A stretch of DNA of 64,000 nt from Alphaproteobacteria bacterium MedPE-SWcel (GTDB lineage Bacteria; Pseudomonadota; Alphaproteobacteria; Rhodobacterales; Rhodobacteraceae), in contig MPDC01000001.1 in the NCBI GenBank assembly GCA_001874255.1, positions 247,168 to 311,167 of the forward strand. Reading direction: 5' to 3'. A model generated the notes under the pieces. That model had not been told where the DNA came from, ran no database searches, and saw only the letters and a list, made by a program, of their open reading frames with translations. Of the stretch, positions 15,186 to 23,825 are shown piece by piece. The stretch's first letter is position 1, and every line of letters begins with the position of its first letter. The position numbers and the translations under genes were made by a program.

Positions 15186-17677
15186 TGCCCTCACTTTCCA
15201 ACCTGAGCGTTCGGTTTCGCCTGTCGGCCGCGATTGCGGTGCTGTTCGGTCTGATCCTGTTGGTCAGCCTGATCGGGCTGCTGGTTCTGAACCGCACCGA
15301 GCTTTGGATGAATGTGCTGCACAAGGACACGTTGGCAGAAGTCTCCGAAGCCCTGGACCTGTCGCGGGAATCTGCCGATCTGGCGACCTCCGCCCCGTTC
15401 CTGTATGCGCTTTTTCCGCCGTTTCAGCTGGAACAGGAGCAGGCCAAGGTCTTGGCCAACCTGGACCGGATCGCGGCGCTTTCGGCCGATGACCGGGAGT
15501 TGGATTTGCCGGTGGCGCGGCTTCGCCTGGCTATTGATGATCTGACCGCAGCATTGGCGCCGCAGACGGCACGGCAGGCGGCGTTGGACGCGATTGACCG
15601 CGACATGGTGCGGCTCAATCAGCGGGTCGGGCGTTTCGCTGCGAACACGGATTTGGCCCTGACCGCGCGGGAGGTCTGGTCCGGTCTGCAACAACTCACG
15701 ATGAGCGCGATTGGGGCAGGGCGCGCCAATGCCCTGATCGAGCTGGGAGAATTCCGCCGTCGCTACACAAAGCAGCGCGACGCGCTGCGCCCGCAGCTCT
15801 TGCCCCTGCAGGCGGCGACATTGGCAGAGATCGAGCAGGCCGTCCTGCGCGCAGAAAGCCTGTTTGTTCTGAAACATCGCGATTTGGCCGCGCGGCTCGA
15901 TGCGGAAAACGCGCTGTTTCGCATTCGCCGGGAGGCGCGCCGGGTCAGCGCCTTTGCTGCGGCAAAAGTGGCGCTGGCCGAAGACCGTCTGTCCGAGGCC
16001 CGCGCCGAGACCTCCAACAATCTGGAAATTGCCAAGAACGCCTTCCTCGCACTCACCGCCGCGAGCTTGCTGGTGGCGATTACATCATCGCTATATGTGT
16101 CGCGCTATGTTGCAGGGAATTTGCAACGTATTGCCCAGGCAATGCGGCAACTTGCGGCCGGAAACCACCGAAAGCCGCCGCCGCAGGGACCTGTGTCCGA
16201 GGATGAAATTGGCCAGCTGTATGCCGCGTTTCACGTGTTTCGGGAAAGCGCCCGCAAGCTGGAGCGCAGGACCCGGCAGATCAGTCATCAGAACGCACTG
16301 TTTTCGCGGGTGTTTCGCAATATCAAGGATGGCGTGGCGATTGCATCTTCCCAGGGCTGGATCGAGGCCGAAAACGACAATCTGCGGCAGCTGCTGCGGC
16401 TGCCGTCGGCGCAGGGCAGCGCCCGCACCCGGGTGTCCGATCTGATTGCAGGCTCCCGCTTCGTTCGGCGAACCTCGGCCAGTGATCATGGCGGGTTCGA
16501 GGAATATGCCGATCCGTCCGGCAACGTGTTGGAGCTGCGGCGGTCGCCGTTGCCAAATGGAGAAGAAGTCTGGCTCTTGTCCGAGACCACCGAACGGAAA
16601 CGGGTGGAGCAACGGCTGGAGGAAATTCGCCGCGTCGAGGCGCTGGGAAAAGTCTCAGGAGAGGTCGCCCATGATTTTGGCAATATCCTGTCAAGCCTCT
16701 CGGGAAACCTGCATCTGCTTGAGGCCGCTGATCCCGAAGACGCCCGGCATCTTCATACCCGACTGAGGTCGGCGCTGGATCTGGGCGTGTCGCTGACCGA
16801 ACGGCTGCTGGCTTTTGCCCGCAAACAACATCTGGAACCTCAGGTGACCGACATCGGTTTGCTGGTCGGGGGCATGGCCGATCTGTTGGAGATCGCCGTG
16901 CCCAGCTCGGTATCGATGGAATTCGATCTCCCGCCCGAACCGGTTCTTGCCAGAGTTGATCCGGGGCAGCTGGAAAGCGCGGTGTTGAACCTCTGCGTCA
17001 ATGCCGGTCAGGCGATCGGTGAGAGCGGGCATATCCGCGTCTGCGTGACAGCGCAGGACGGCGCACAGCTCTCTATTCGCGACGATGGCTGTGGCATGTC
17101 GCCTGAGGTGCTGCGCCACGCAACAGAGCCATTTTATTCCAACCGCAGCGACGGCAGCGGCACAGGGCTGGGTCTGTCCATGGTCGATGGCTTTGTCCAT
17201 CAATCCGGAGGCCGGCTGACCCTGACCTCCCACACAGAGGGGCCGGATCGGGGGACCACCGTGACTCTCGGATTTCCCGCGCTGACAGAGAAGTTCAGAC
17301 CATCCGGCGGGATGTCGACAGCGGGCACGGCTTTGGTGGTTGATGACGACCCTGCCTATCTGGAGGCTGCCTCAGACGCGTTGGAGCGTTTGGGCTATGA
17401 GGTTGTCCGCGCGGGAAATTTCGCCGATGGCCGCATTCAGCTGCTGCAGCAGCCCCGGCTGGATCTCGTGCTCAGCGACCTGACCCTGGACAGGGGGGCT
17501 TCGGGGTGGGAAATTCTCCAGCTTGGGCACAGGTTGTTTCCGACCTCTCGGCTGGCTGTGATGTCGACCCGCGAGGCATACCGTATTCCAAAGGACCTTG
17601 AGGCTGCGGCGCGGCCAGCGATCCTGTCAAAGCCCTTCACAGAGGCGATGATGCGGATACTGGTTGCATCATCTTGA
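15185..17677 (+). CDS. TorS-like hybrid sensor histidine kinase
   Basis: This 830-residue inner-membrane kinase has a first TM at about 13-35, then a long all-helical periplasmic domain (about 36-280, rich in Ala/Leu/Arg heptads) like the TorS sensor, a second TM near 285-305, HAMP about 305-360 and a PAS-like segment about 370-480. The dimerisation domain has the phospho-His in GEVAHDFGNILSSL, followed by the ATPase domain (N box NLCVNAGQAI, G1 DDGCGMS, G2 GTGLGLSMVDG) and a C-terminal receiver (VVDDDPAY, Asp in LVLSDLTL, KPF). Unlike TorS, no HPt domain is seen after the receiver. It is coupled to the response regulator gene and divergent from phnD. The sensed ligand could reach it through a periplasmic binding protein. 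Confidence 0.87.
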   Translation: MPSLSNLSVRFRLSAAIAVLFGLILLVSLIGLLVLNRTELWMNVLHKDTLAEVSEALDLSRESADLATSAPFLYALFPPFQLEQEQAKVLANLDRIAALSADDRELDLPVARLRLAIDDLTAALAPQTARQAALDAIDRDMVRLNQRVGRFAANTDLALTAREVWSGLQQLTMSAIGAGRANALIELGEFRRRYTKQRDALRPQLLPLQAATLAEIEQAVLRAESLFVLKHRDLAARLDAENALFRIRREARRVSAFAAAKVALAEDRLSEARAETSNNLEIAKNAFLALTAASLLVAITSSLYVSRYVAGNLQRIAQAMRQLAAGNHRKPPPQGPVSEDEIGQLYAAFHVFRESARKLERRTRQISHQNALFSRVFRNIKDGVAIASSQGWIEAENDNLRQLLRLPSAQGSARTRVSDLIAGSRFVRRTSASDHGGFEEYADPSGNVLELRRSPLPNGEEVWLLSETTERKRVEQRLEEIRRVEALGKVSGEVAHDFGNILSSLSGNLHLLEAADPEDARHLHTRLRSALDLGVSLTERLLAFARKQHLEPQVTDIGLLVGGMADLLEIAVPSSVSMEFDLPPEPVLARVDPGQLESAVLNLCVNAGQAIGESGHIRVCVTAQDGAQLSIRDDGCGMSPEVLRHATEPFYSNRSDGSGTGLGLSMVDGFVHQSGGRLTLTSHTEGPDRGTTVTLGFPALTEKFRPSGGMSTAGTALVVDDDPAYLEAASDALERLGYEVVRAGNFADGRIQLLQQPRLDLVLSDLTLDRGASGWEILQLGHRLFPTSRLAVMSTREAYRIPKDLEAAARPAILSKPFTEAMMRILVASS

Positions 17678-18085
17678 TGTGCAGCCCCCGGTTTCTCACG
17701 CGCAAATGCGCCCAATGACGATAGTCTGACCTTAGCACATTTTCAGCCTCCCGCGTCCTCTGCAGCCTTTGATCTCGCAACAGGTCTGTCCAAAGTCGAC
17801 ACGGATACCCAAGCGTCGCTGGTATCGTCGAGCCGCCCTCTCAGAGCCAGTTGGTGAGTGCGCCGGTGGTCAGATCACAGGCATCGCCATAGGGGGCCTG
17901 GGCGCAGCGACACAGCCATCACGGACGCGACCCGGGGCTGCTGTTGGTCGGACCCTCCGTCCGACGTCGTGACTGTTCTGGACTTCGCCGGTCAGAGCCG
18001 ACGCCAATGGGATCATCGAACTGTGGCGCAGATTGAAACTGACAGCAAAACAACCAAAAAGGTTCAATGTTGGCAATGGGAGGGG
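17678..18085. other. Intergenic region before tRNA-Val, nothing recognised
   Basis: This 408-base stretch lies between the hybrid kinase and the minus-strand tRNA-Val gene. No gene, clear terminator or repeat was recognised. Short open frames here lack ribosome sites. Confidence 0.4.
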
Positions 18086-18161
<76 letters not shown>

Positions 18162-18248
18162 GGTGAAGGCGGATTTAGAGAATGCGCCGACAGAGTGCAA
18201 GGGGATTTGGCCAGATTTCGGAAAAAAAATCGAAGCGGGCGAGGGGGC

Positions 18249-18824
18249 TCATCGAAGCACGGTTTCGCAGCCGTTTTCCAGCACGTAGACGCAGCCCTGT
18301 TCGTTTGGCAGCGCCGCCATTTCGCAATAGTCCAGCCCGCAGATCAGCCCGCGCATCACCTGTCCCCAGAGGCCATGTGCCACCAGCACGGTCGGGCTCT
18401 CAAGCGACCGCAGCAGGGTGAGGACGCGACCCTGGACGTTGGAAAACCCTTCCCCCTCGGGGGCGGAACAAAACAGGTCGAGGTTGGTTTCCGCCGTCGC
18501 ATGAATGTCGGGGTAGGCGGAGGCAATGTCACTCCGGGTCAGGCCCTGAAACCGGCCTGCCTGAACTTCGGCAAGGCGCGGCTCGGTGACGAAGGCCTGA
18601 CCGCGAAGGGCGATCCCCGCCGTATGCTGGGCGCGGCGCAGGGGCGACACCAGACAGGGCGGCGCCTGTGCCGCGAGAATGGGCGCCAGCAGATCCGCCT
18701 GCCGATGGGCATGGGCCACGCCCCGGTCCGTGAGGTCTGATTCAAGCTGCCCCTGCACGCGGCCCTCGGCATTCCATGCGGTTTCGCCGTGGCGCAGGAA
18801 CCAGATCTTTGGGAAATCTCTCAT
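18249..18824 (-). CDS. Histidine phosphatase family protein (phosphoglycerate mutase-like)
   Basis: The protein has 191 residues from MRDFPKIWFLRHGET; a longer upstream frame to 18992 has no ribosome site or homologous content. The catalytic RHG motif (LRHGETAWN, phospho-His near residue 11) starts the protein. The second catalytic region is SPLRRAQHTA and the C-terminal active-site histidine is in VLVAHGLWGQVMRG. Size fits small phosphatases of this superfamily rather than dimeric glycolytic mutase. The substrate is unknown. Confidence 0.85.
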   Translation of the reverse strand: MRDFPKIWFLRHGETAWNAEGRVQGQLESDLTDRGVAHAHRQADLLAPILAAQAPPCLVSPLRRAQHTAGIALRGQAFVTEPRLAEVQAGRFQGLTRSDIASAYPDIHATAETNLDLFCSAPEGEGFSNVQGRVLTLLRSLESPTVLVAHGLWGQVMRGLICGLDYCEMAALPNEQGCVYVLENGCETVLR

Positions 18825-19008
18825 CGTCAATACTCTGTCAGGCGTGAAAAAAACGGGTTTTCTCCTGCTATCACGGGGCGGTCCGGGCCACCAGATAAAG
18901 CGGCCCCGATCAATGGCTCTCTGTGACACGGGGGCCGTGATGCGCGCGGATTGCATGCCTCGGCGCCCGAATGACCCCGAATGACCCTGCATGACCCTGC
19001 GGCCCGGA

Positions 19009-19770
19009 TCAGACCACTTGAGGCGAGGGGCCGTCGACGATCATCATGGGGCGGCCTTTCGAGCAGTGTTCGACGCGGCTCTCGATGCCGTAGAGACGGC
19101 GAATGAGATCCGGTGTCAGCGCCTCCAGCGTGGGGCCACAGGCCAGGATGCGGCCCTCGCCAAGCGCAATGGTGGTGGCGCAGCTGCGCATCACCTGGTT
19201 GAGGTCATGCAGCGCAAGAACGATCACCGCGCCGGTCTCCCGGGCATAGGTATTAAGGGATTCGAGCACTTCGTACTGGCGATAAAGATCGAGCGCGGAG
19301 GTCGGCTCGTCCATCAGGACGACCTTGGGGCGGGCGACCAAAGTCTGCGCGATGGAGACCGCCTGCCGCTGGCCGCCCGACAGCTCCGGCAACTGTTGTT
19401 CGGCCAGATGCGTGATCCCGAAACGGGTCAGAACCTCGTCCACCGCAGCGAGCTCCTGCGCGCTCAGCCGCCAGCCGCCTGTCCCCTGTTTCAGCGCAAG
19501 GATGACGGATTCGTAGACGGTCAGCGCAGCGCTCATGGCCGTGTCCTGCGGCATGTAGCGCAGATCGTCTGGCGTGGCATCGGTGAAACGCACGCTCCCC
19601 TGCCCGCGCAGTTGCCCGGCGATGCGACGAAACAGCGTCGATTTTCCGGCAGCGTTCGCCCCCACCAGCGCGGTCAGCGCACCGCCCGTGATCGGGGGCG
19701 TCGTGGCCTCCGCGAGGATTTCGCGTCGCCCGTAGCGGGCGCTGATCCGGTCCAGTGCCACGCTCACCAT
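19009..19770 (-). CDS. Iron-siderophore-type ABC transporter ATPase (FecE/FepC family)
   Basis: The 253-residue ATPase has Walker A GANAAGKSTLF (near residue 36), signature LSGGQRQAVSIAQ, Walker B VVLMDEPTSALDLY and the switch His in ALHDLNQ. The DLYRQYEVLE and CGPTLEALTPDLIRRLYGI stretches are characteristic of the siderophore/haem/B12 group. Its ATG lies 7 bases inside the permease gene end, so translation is coupled. It energises uptake with the FecCD-type permease and the periplasmic protein encoded upstream. Confidence 0.9.
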   Translation of the reverse strand: MVSVALDRISARYGRREILAEATTPPITGGALTALVGANAAGKSTLFRRIAGQLRGQGSVRFTDATPDDLRYMPQDTAMSAALTVYESVILALKQGTGGWRLSAQELAAVDEVLTRFGITHLAEQQLPELSGGQRQAVSIAQTLVARPKVVLMDEPTSALDLYRQYEVLESLNTYARETGAVIVLALHDLNQVMRSCATTIALGEGRILACGPTLEALTPDLIRRLYGIESRVEHCSKGRPMMIVDGPSPQVV

Positions 19771-20882
19771 GATTTGCGCCCCTTGGTCAGGATCAATGCG
19801 GCGAAGAAGGGCACGCCCACCAGAGCGGTGATGATCCCGATGGGCAGGACCGCGCCGGGCAGGATCGCCTTTGACAGCACCGATGTGGCCGACAGGATCA
19901 CCGCGCCCGACAGCATCGCGCCGGGGAGAAAGAACCGCTGGTCCTCACCGAGAAGCAGCCGGGCCACATGCGGGCCCACGATCCCGATAAAGCCGATGGT
20001 GCCGACAAAGGACACCGGTACCGCGGCCAGCAGGGAGACGAGGACCAAGGCTTCGAGGCGCAGCCGTTTGACCGGCACGCCCATGGCCGCCGCGCGGGTT
20101 TCACCCATCCGGATCGCGGTCAGCGCCCAGGCGCGGCGGGTGAACAGAGGCGTGCAGACCGCAAGGATGACGGCCGTCACGGCCACCTTGCCCCATGTGG
20201 CCTTGGTGAGGCTGCCCATGGTCCAGAAGACCACCGCCGACAGTGCCTGCTCGGATGCGAAATACTGCAGCAGGGCCAGCGCCGCATTGAAGCTGAAGAC
20301 CAGTGCGATCCCCAGCAGGACAATGGTTTCCACTGTCACTCCGCGCAGGGTCGAGAGGCCAAAGATCAACAAGGACGCCGCCATGGCCATGGCAAAGGCA
20401 TTGATCGGAACCATCAGGGAAATCGCCCCCGGGAACAGGGCCACGCCCAGAACCATCGCAAGGGCCGCGCCGAAACTGGCCGCCGCCGACAGGCCGAGGG
20501 TGAAGGGGCTGGCCAGCGGATTGGCGAGGATCGTCTGCATCTGCGCACCGGCCAGCGACAGGCTGGCACCGACCGTCACGGCGAGAATCGCCATCGGCAT
20601 CCGGATGTCCCAGACCACGACCCGCATCTGCAACTCTGCCGAACCGGGCATGAACAACGTCCGCAGTACATCCCGAACGGCATAGCGCGCAGGACCAAGC
20701 GAGACATCCACCGCGACCGACAGAACCAACAGCCCGGCCAGCAGCACAAGGAGGGCAATGCGCCGCGCCGCCAGGCTGCGATAGGCCAGAGCTGTGTCAG
20801 GGGCTGTGGCTGGGGATGAGGCGATAGCCGGTGCGATGGCCGGGGCGATGGCGGGGGGCGCGTCGGTTGTGGTCGGGGTCAT
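19764..20882 (-). CDS. FecCD-family iron transport permease
   Basis: The protein has 372 residues if started at the ATG at 20882, which has GGAG five bases upstream. A TTG at 20897 is in frame but sits inside the U-run of a terminator-like hairpin, so I reject it. About ten hydrophobic segments are visible and the FecCD motifs are intact (GASLSLAGAQMQTILANPLA; GTIGFIGIVGPHVARLLLG with the coupling helix). There is one permease gene, so the channel is presumably a homodimer. The N-terminus has an Ala-Pro-Ile-rich tail before the first helix. Confidence 0.88.
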   Translation of the reverse strand: MTPTTTDAPPAIAPAIAPAIASSPATAPDTALAYRSLAARRIALLVLLAGLLVLSVAVDVSLGPARYAVRDVLRTLFMPGSAELQMRVVVWDIRMPMAILAVTVGASLSLAGAQMQTILANPLASPFTLGLSAAASFGAALAMVLGVALFPGAISLMVPINAFAMAMAASLLIFGLSTLRGVTVETIVLLGIALVFSFNAALALLQYFASEQALSAVVFWTMGSLTKATWGKVAVTAVILAVCTPLFTRRAWALTAIRMGETRAAAMGVPVKRLRLEALVLVSLLAAVPVSFVGTIGFIGIVGPHVARLLLGEDQRFFLPGAMLSGAVILSATSVLSKAILPGAVLPIGIITALVGVPFFAALILTKGRKSW

Positions 20883-20894
20883 GTCGTCTCCGGG

Positions 20895-20917
20895 CAAAAG
20901 GCGGCCCGAAGGCCGCC
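20895..20917 (-). terminator. UUCG-capped intra-operon terminator between binding protein and permease
   Basis: On the minus strand GGCGGCC, loop TTCG and GGCCGCC are followed by TTTT (20899-20896), 22 bases after the binding-protein stop and just ahead of the permease ribosome site. A 7-bp all-GC stem with a UUCG tetraloop and U-run is a good Rho-independent terminator. Some transcripts would end here, giving more binding protein than membrane components. Confidence 0.75.
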
Positions 20918-20938
20918 CCGCTCAAGTCTGTGTGGAAG

Positions 20939-22060
20939 TCAGTCGAGTGAGACCCAATAGCCGGGCCGGTAGTCCACCGGCAGGAACCGCTCGTGCATTT
21001 CCTGCAGCGTGGCTTCGGGATCGAGCTCGGGGAACAGCTCGGGATGCATCCAGGTCGCAAGCCGCTGCACCGCGATAAAGCTGTAGGGGCTGTTGTAGAA
21101 CTGGTGCCAGATTGCATGGACCTGGTTGTCCTCCACGGCCTTGACGCCGGTAAACGCGGGGCGTTGCATCAGCGCCGCAAGTTTGCGCGTCGCGACATCC
21201 ATGTCAGAGCCGGGGCCGACGCCGATCCAGTTGCCGCCCGGCACATAGGCATCCCAATTGCCGCCGGTCACCACGATCTGATCCGGGTCGGAGGCGATGA
21301 CCTGCTCGCCGTTCACGGTGCCAAAGGTGCCCGGAATGAATGCGCTGGCCATATTCGTGCCGCCCGCGATCTCGACAAAGCGGCCAAAGTTGCCGTTCCC
21401 GAAGGACATGCAGCAATCATCGGAATACCCGCCGGCCCGTTCGACGAAAACCAGCGGACGGTCCAGATCCGGATGCGCCTCGATCACCTCTGTGACCCGC
21501 GCCATTTGTTCTTGGTAAAAGGCGTTGAAGTCGGCCGCGCGCTCTTCCTTGCCAAAGAGCTGGCCGATGATCTGCATCGACTGGGCCGTATGCTCAAACG
21601 GCTTTTCGCGGAAGTCGACATAGACGATGGGAATCCCGACTTTCGCCAGCTTTTCCTCATAGCCCGCTTCGTCTGTGGCGGCCTTGGCCTCGAGGTTCAT
21701 GATCAGGACACCGGGATCAAGCGAAACCGCCTGTTCAATGTCAAAGGTGCCGTCCTTGAAGCCGCCGAACGTGGGGATGTCCTTCAGGTTCGGGAATTTC
21801 TCCGCATAGGCCTCGTAGCTCTCGGGCGAGGCCTGGCGAAAATCGTCGCGCCATCCGACGATCCGCGCAAACGGGTCATCGCCGTCCAGAACGGAGGCAA
21901 AGAAGATTTGCCGCCCTTCGCCCAGAATCACGCGGTCAACCGGCGCATCGACGGTAACCTCGCGACCGGCGATGTCGGTCAGGGTGACGGGATCTGCGTG
22001 CACGAGGCTGGCTGCGAAAAGGCTCAGCGCGGTGGCGCTGAGTAGGGGACGAAGGGTCAT
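20939..22060 (-). CDS. Iron-siderophore/haem-type periplasmic binding protein
   Basis: The protein has 373 residues, with signal peptide MTLRPLLSATALSLFAASLVHA and mature start DPVTLTDIAGREVTVDAP, typical of the FepB/FecB/BtuF fold. The protein has the helical-backbone layout of the class (LDPGVLIMN.., IPIVYVDFR, .. FAVQRLATWMHPELF). The dicysteine GGYSDDCCMSFGNG is unusual for this class and may be a disulfide or ligand site. It is first in a three-gene minus-strand operon followed by a terminator-like hairpin. A TGA-N9-TCA site lies in its promoter region. Ferric-siderophore uptake is likely, identity unknown. Confidence 0.87.
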   Translation of the reverse strand: MTLRPLLSATALSLFAASLVHADPVTLTDIAGREVTVDAPVDRVILGEGRQIFFASVLDGDDPFARIVGWRDDFRQASPESYEAYAEKFPNLKDIPTFGGFKDGTFDIEQAVSLDPGVLIMNLEAKAATDEAGYEEKLAKVGIPIVYVDFREKPFEHTAQSMQIIGQLFGKEERAADFNAFYQEQMARVTEVIEAHPDLDRPLVFVERAGGYSDDCCMSFGNGNFGRFVEIAGGTNMASAFIPGTFGTVNGEQVIASDPDQIVVTGGNWDAYVPGGNWIGVGPGSDMDVATRKLAALMQRPAFTGVKAVEDNQVHAIWHQFYNSPYSFIAVQRLATWMHPELFPELDPEATLQEMHERFLPVDYRPGYWVSLD

Positions 22061-22126
22061 TTGACGATCCTCTGAGTGATGTTCAAAGCAGCCCTAGTAA
22101 TTCCGACTCTTTTCGTCAATCAGCAA

Positions 22127-22148
22127 TATTGACAATAATAGTCAACAA
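22127..22148. promoter_or_regulatory. Candidate iron-responsive operator (TGA-N9-TCA)
   Basis: ATTGACAATAATAGTCAAC contains the inverted repeat TTGAC-N7-GTCAA (22129-22145), which matches the alphaproteobacterial iron-responsive operator pattern TGA-N9-TCA attributed to RirA. It lies midway between the divergent starts of the iron-binding protein (22060) and the methyltransferase (22181). It fits co-repression of both by iron; a Fur-type site is an alternative. Confidence 0.6.
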
Positions 22149-22180
22149 TCGCAGGAGAGGGCTCTTTTCCGGAGATTCAG

Positions 22181-22951
22181 ATGACCCGTCCCACTCCTCA
22201 GGTTCTTGGCAACCACACTCTGCGCGATGAGATTCGCGACTATTGGTCGGATCGCGCGGCAACCTTTGATCAGGACCCCGGCCACCGGATCGCGGAGGGG
22301 GCCGAGATGGCCGCGTGGGAGGCGCTGTTCCACCGCCATCTGGGGCCCGCCGACGGGCGACGGTTGCTTGATCTCGCTTCGGGCACCGGCGAGATCGCGC
22401 GCCTGTGCCAGCGGCTGGGCTACGGCGTGACGGGGCTCGACTGGTCAGAGCCGATGCTGGAGCGCGCCCGAACCAAGCTGCCGGACGTGACCTTTGTGCA
22501 GGCGGACGCCGAACGGACCATGCTGCCGGATGCAAGTGTGGATGTCATTGTCACCCGACATCTGGTGTGGACGCTGGTTGATCCGGTGGCTGCATTTGCC
22601 GAATGGCACCGCGTGCTTGTCCCGGGCGGGCGCATTCTGCTGGTCGACGGCGATTTCGTGTCGCGGAGCTGGCTGGCGCGCGCCGTCTCCGGCCTGTTTC
22701 CTGCATCAGTGAACCGTGCCAGATCCCGTCATCAGGACATCCTGTCGCAGGTGTATTTCGCGCGGGGGGCGCGGGCCGGGGCAGTGGCCCGGATGGTGGA
22801 GGAGGCGGGCTTTGCCGATCTTCGGATCGACACCCGGCTTGGGGCGATTCACCGGGCGCAGGCACCACAGGTGGGCTGGCGCAAATCCCTGCGGCGGCGC
22901 TCGGAACATCGCTATGCCATCAGTGCGCGGAAACCGGAACCGGACGCGTGA
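22181..22951 (+). CDS. Class I SAM-dependent methyltransferase next to iron uptake genes
   Basis: The protein has 256 residues. Motif I is LLDLASGTGEIARLC, with the acidic tip in VTGLDWSEPML, followed by FVQADAERTMLPDASVDVIV and a post-motif VPGGRILLVDG. The fold is UbiE/methyltransferase-11 type. An upstream ribosome site (CGGAG) precedes the ATG. It is divergent from the iron transporter, sharing the candidate iron operator, so it is probably made under iron limitation. Methyltransferases in this position are common next to siderophore uptake genes in this group. The substrate is unknown. Confidence 0.8.
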   Translation: MTRPTPQVLGNHTLRDEIRDYWSDRAATFDQDPGHRIAEGAEMAAWEALFHRHLGPADGRRLLDLASGTGEIARLCQRLGYGVTGLDWSEPMLERARTKLPDVTFVQADAERTMLPDASVDVIVTRHLVWTLVDPVAAFAEWHRVLVPGGRILLVDGDFVSRSWLARAVSGLFPASVNRARSRHQDILSQVYFARGARAGAVARMVEEAGFADLRIDTRLGAIHRAQAPQVGWRKSLRRRSEHRYAISARKPEPDA

Positions 22952-23262
22952 TCCGACCTGAAGGCGCCCTGTCATCCCGCCCGCCTAGCATTCTCAACCT
23001 GCGGTCGGCGGGTCCGGCGCGCCCCGTATCCCGCCGCTCGCCGTCAGTGGGATGATCCGGCGCGGGCAATCGCCGATGGCGGCGCGATGCAAACAGGAGC
23101 CGCGATCCGGAACCGGAAATCTCACGGATTTCAGAGGTTTGTAGGGGGGGCAATTTTTTTTCGGAAGAAAGCCCGTAAAATGACGTTTCTGCGCTTGACG
23201 CCCCCCGCGACCTGCGAATATTACACCCCAACGTTCAGCCTCGGTGCTGGACGCAGCATCGC
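22952..23262. other. Intergenic region upstream of tRNA-Asp
   Basis: This 311-base stretch has no gene. It ends with the promoter-like sequence noted separately. A G-rich run followed by eight T (about 23145-23160) is notable but has no stem arrangement of a normal terminator. Confidence 0.4.
23195..23224 (+). promoter_or_regulatory. Probable sigma-70 promoter of tRNA-Asp
   Basis: TTGACG (23195-23200), 18-base spacer, TATTAC (23219-23224), located 39 bases before the mature tRNA 5' end. Placement and -35 match are good; the -10 is moderate. Confidence 0.5.
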
Positions 23263-23339
23263 GCGGTTGTAGCTCAGCTGGTTAGAGTACCGGCCTGTCA
23301 CGCCGGGGGTCGCGGGTTCGAGCCCCGTCAACCGCGCCA
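23263..23339 (+). tRNA. tRNA-Asp (GTC), copy 1
   Basis: This is a 77-base cloverleaf. The acceptor GCGGTTG pairs with CAACCGC, the discriminator is G and CCA is encoded. The D arm is AGCTCAGCTGGTTAGAGT, the anticodon stem CCGGC/GCCGG with loop CTGTCAC (anticodon GTC), and the T arm CGGG TTCGAGC CCCG. Identical in all 77 bases to the second copy 188 bases downstream. Confidence 0.97.
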
Positions 23340-23450
23340 CTTTCACCTCCGCCCGAGGGCCCCGACAGGGGAACAGGCAGAGGAACACGGACCGCCCCGG
23401 ATGGGGAGGCTGTCATCGGCTTCGGCCCTGATGACGGTATTGAAAAACGC

Positions 23451-23527
23451 GCGGTTGTAGCTCAGCTGGTTAGAGTACCGGCCTGTCACGCCGGGGGTCG
23501 CGGGTTCGAGCCCCGTCAACCGCGCCA
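23451..23527 (+). tRNA. tRNA-Asp (GTC), copy 2
   Basis: It is an exact 77-base duplicate of the gene at 23263. Flanks share only a few bases (CGC before, CTTTC after), so the repeat unit is essentially the tRNA itself. No separate promoter is obvious in the 111-base spacer, so co-transcription from the upstream promoter is likely. Confidence 0.97.
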
Positions 23528-23825
23528 CTTTCCCTCTACCTCTTCCGCCGGTATCTCCTTCATCTCCCATAACACTTTAAGTGACAGTCCCTGCACTGAA
23601 CCGCCCCCTGCACTGGACCGGCATTGACGACTTGCGTTGACGCCACCTGTCGCTCACCTGCTGATCTGATCAGATCTGATCAGATCTGGTCGCGTGTGCC
23701 ATGGGCTAGTGTCGTTGCGGCGCCAGCGCCGGGAGGCTCCGGGTCGATGCACAGGGGCAGAACGGTGCCAGTACGCTGCCGGAGCGGCGGGGGCACGATC
23801 CTCTGCGCCCCCGTGACAGGCCTGT

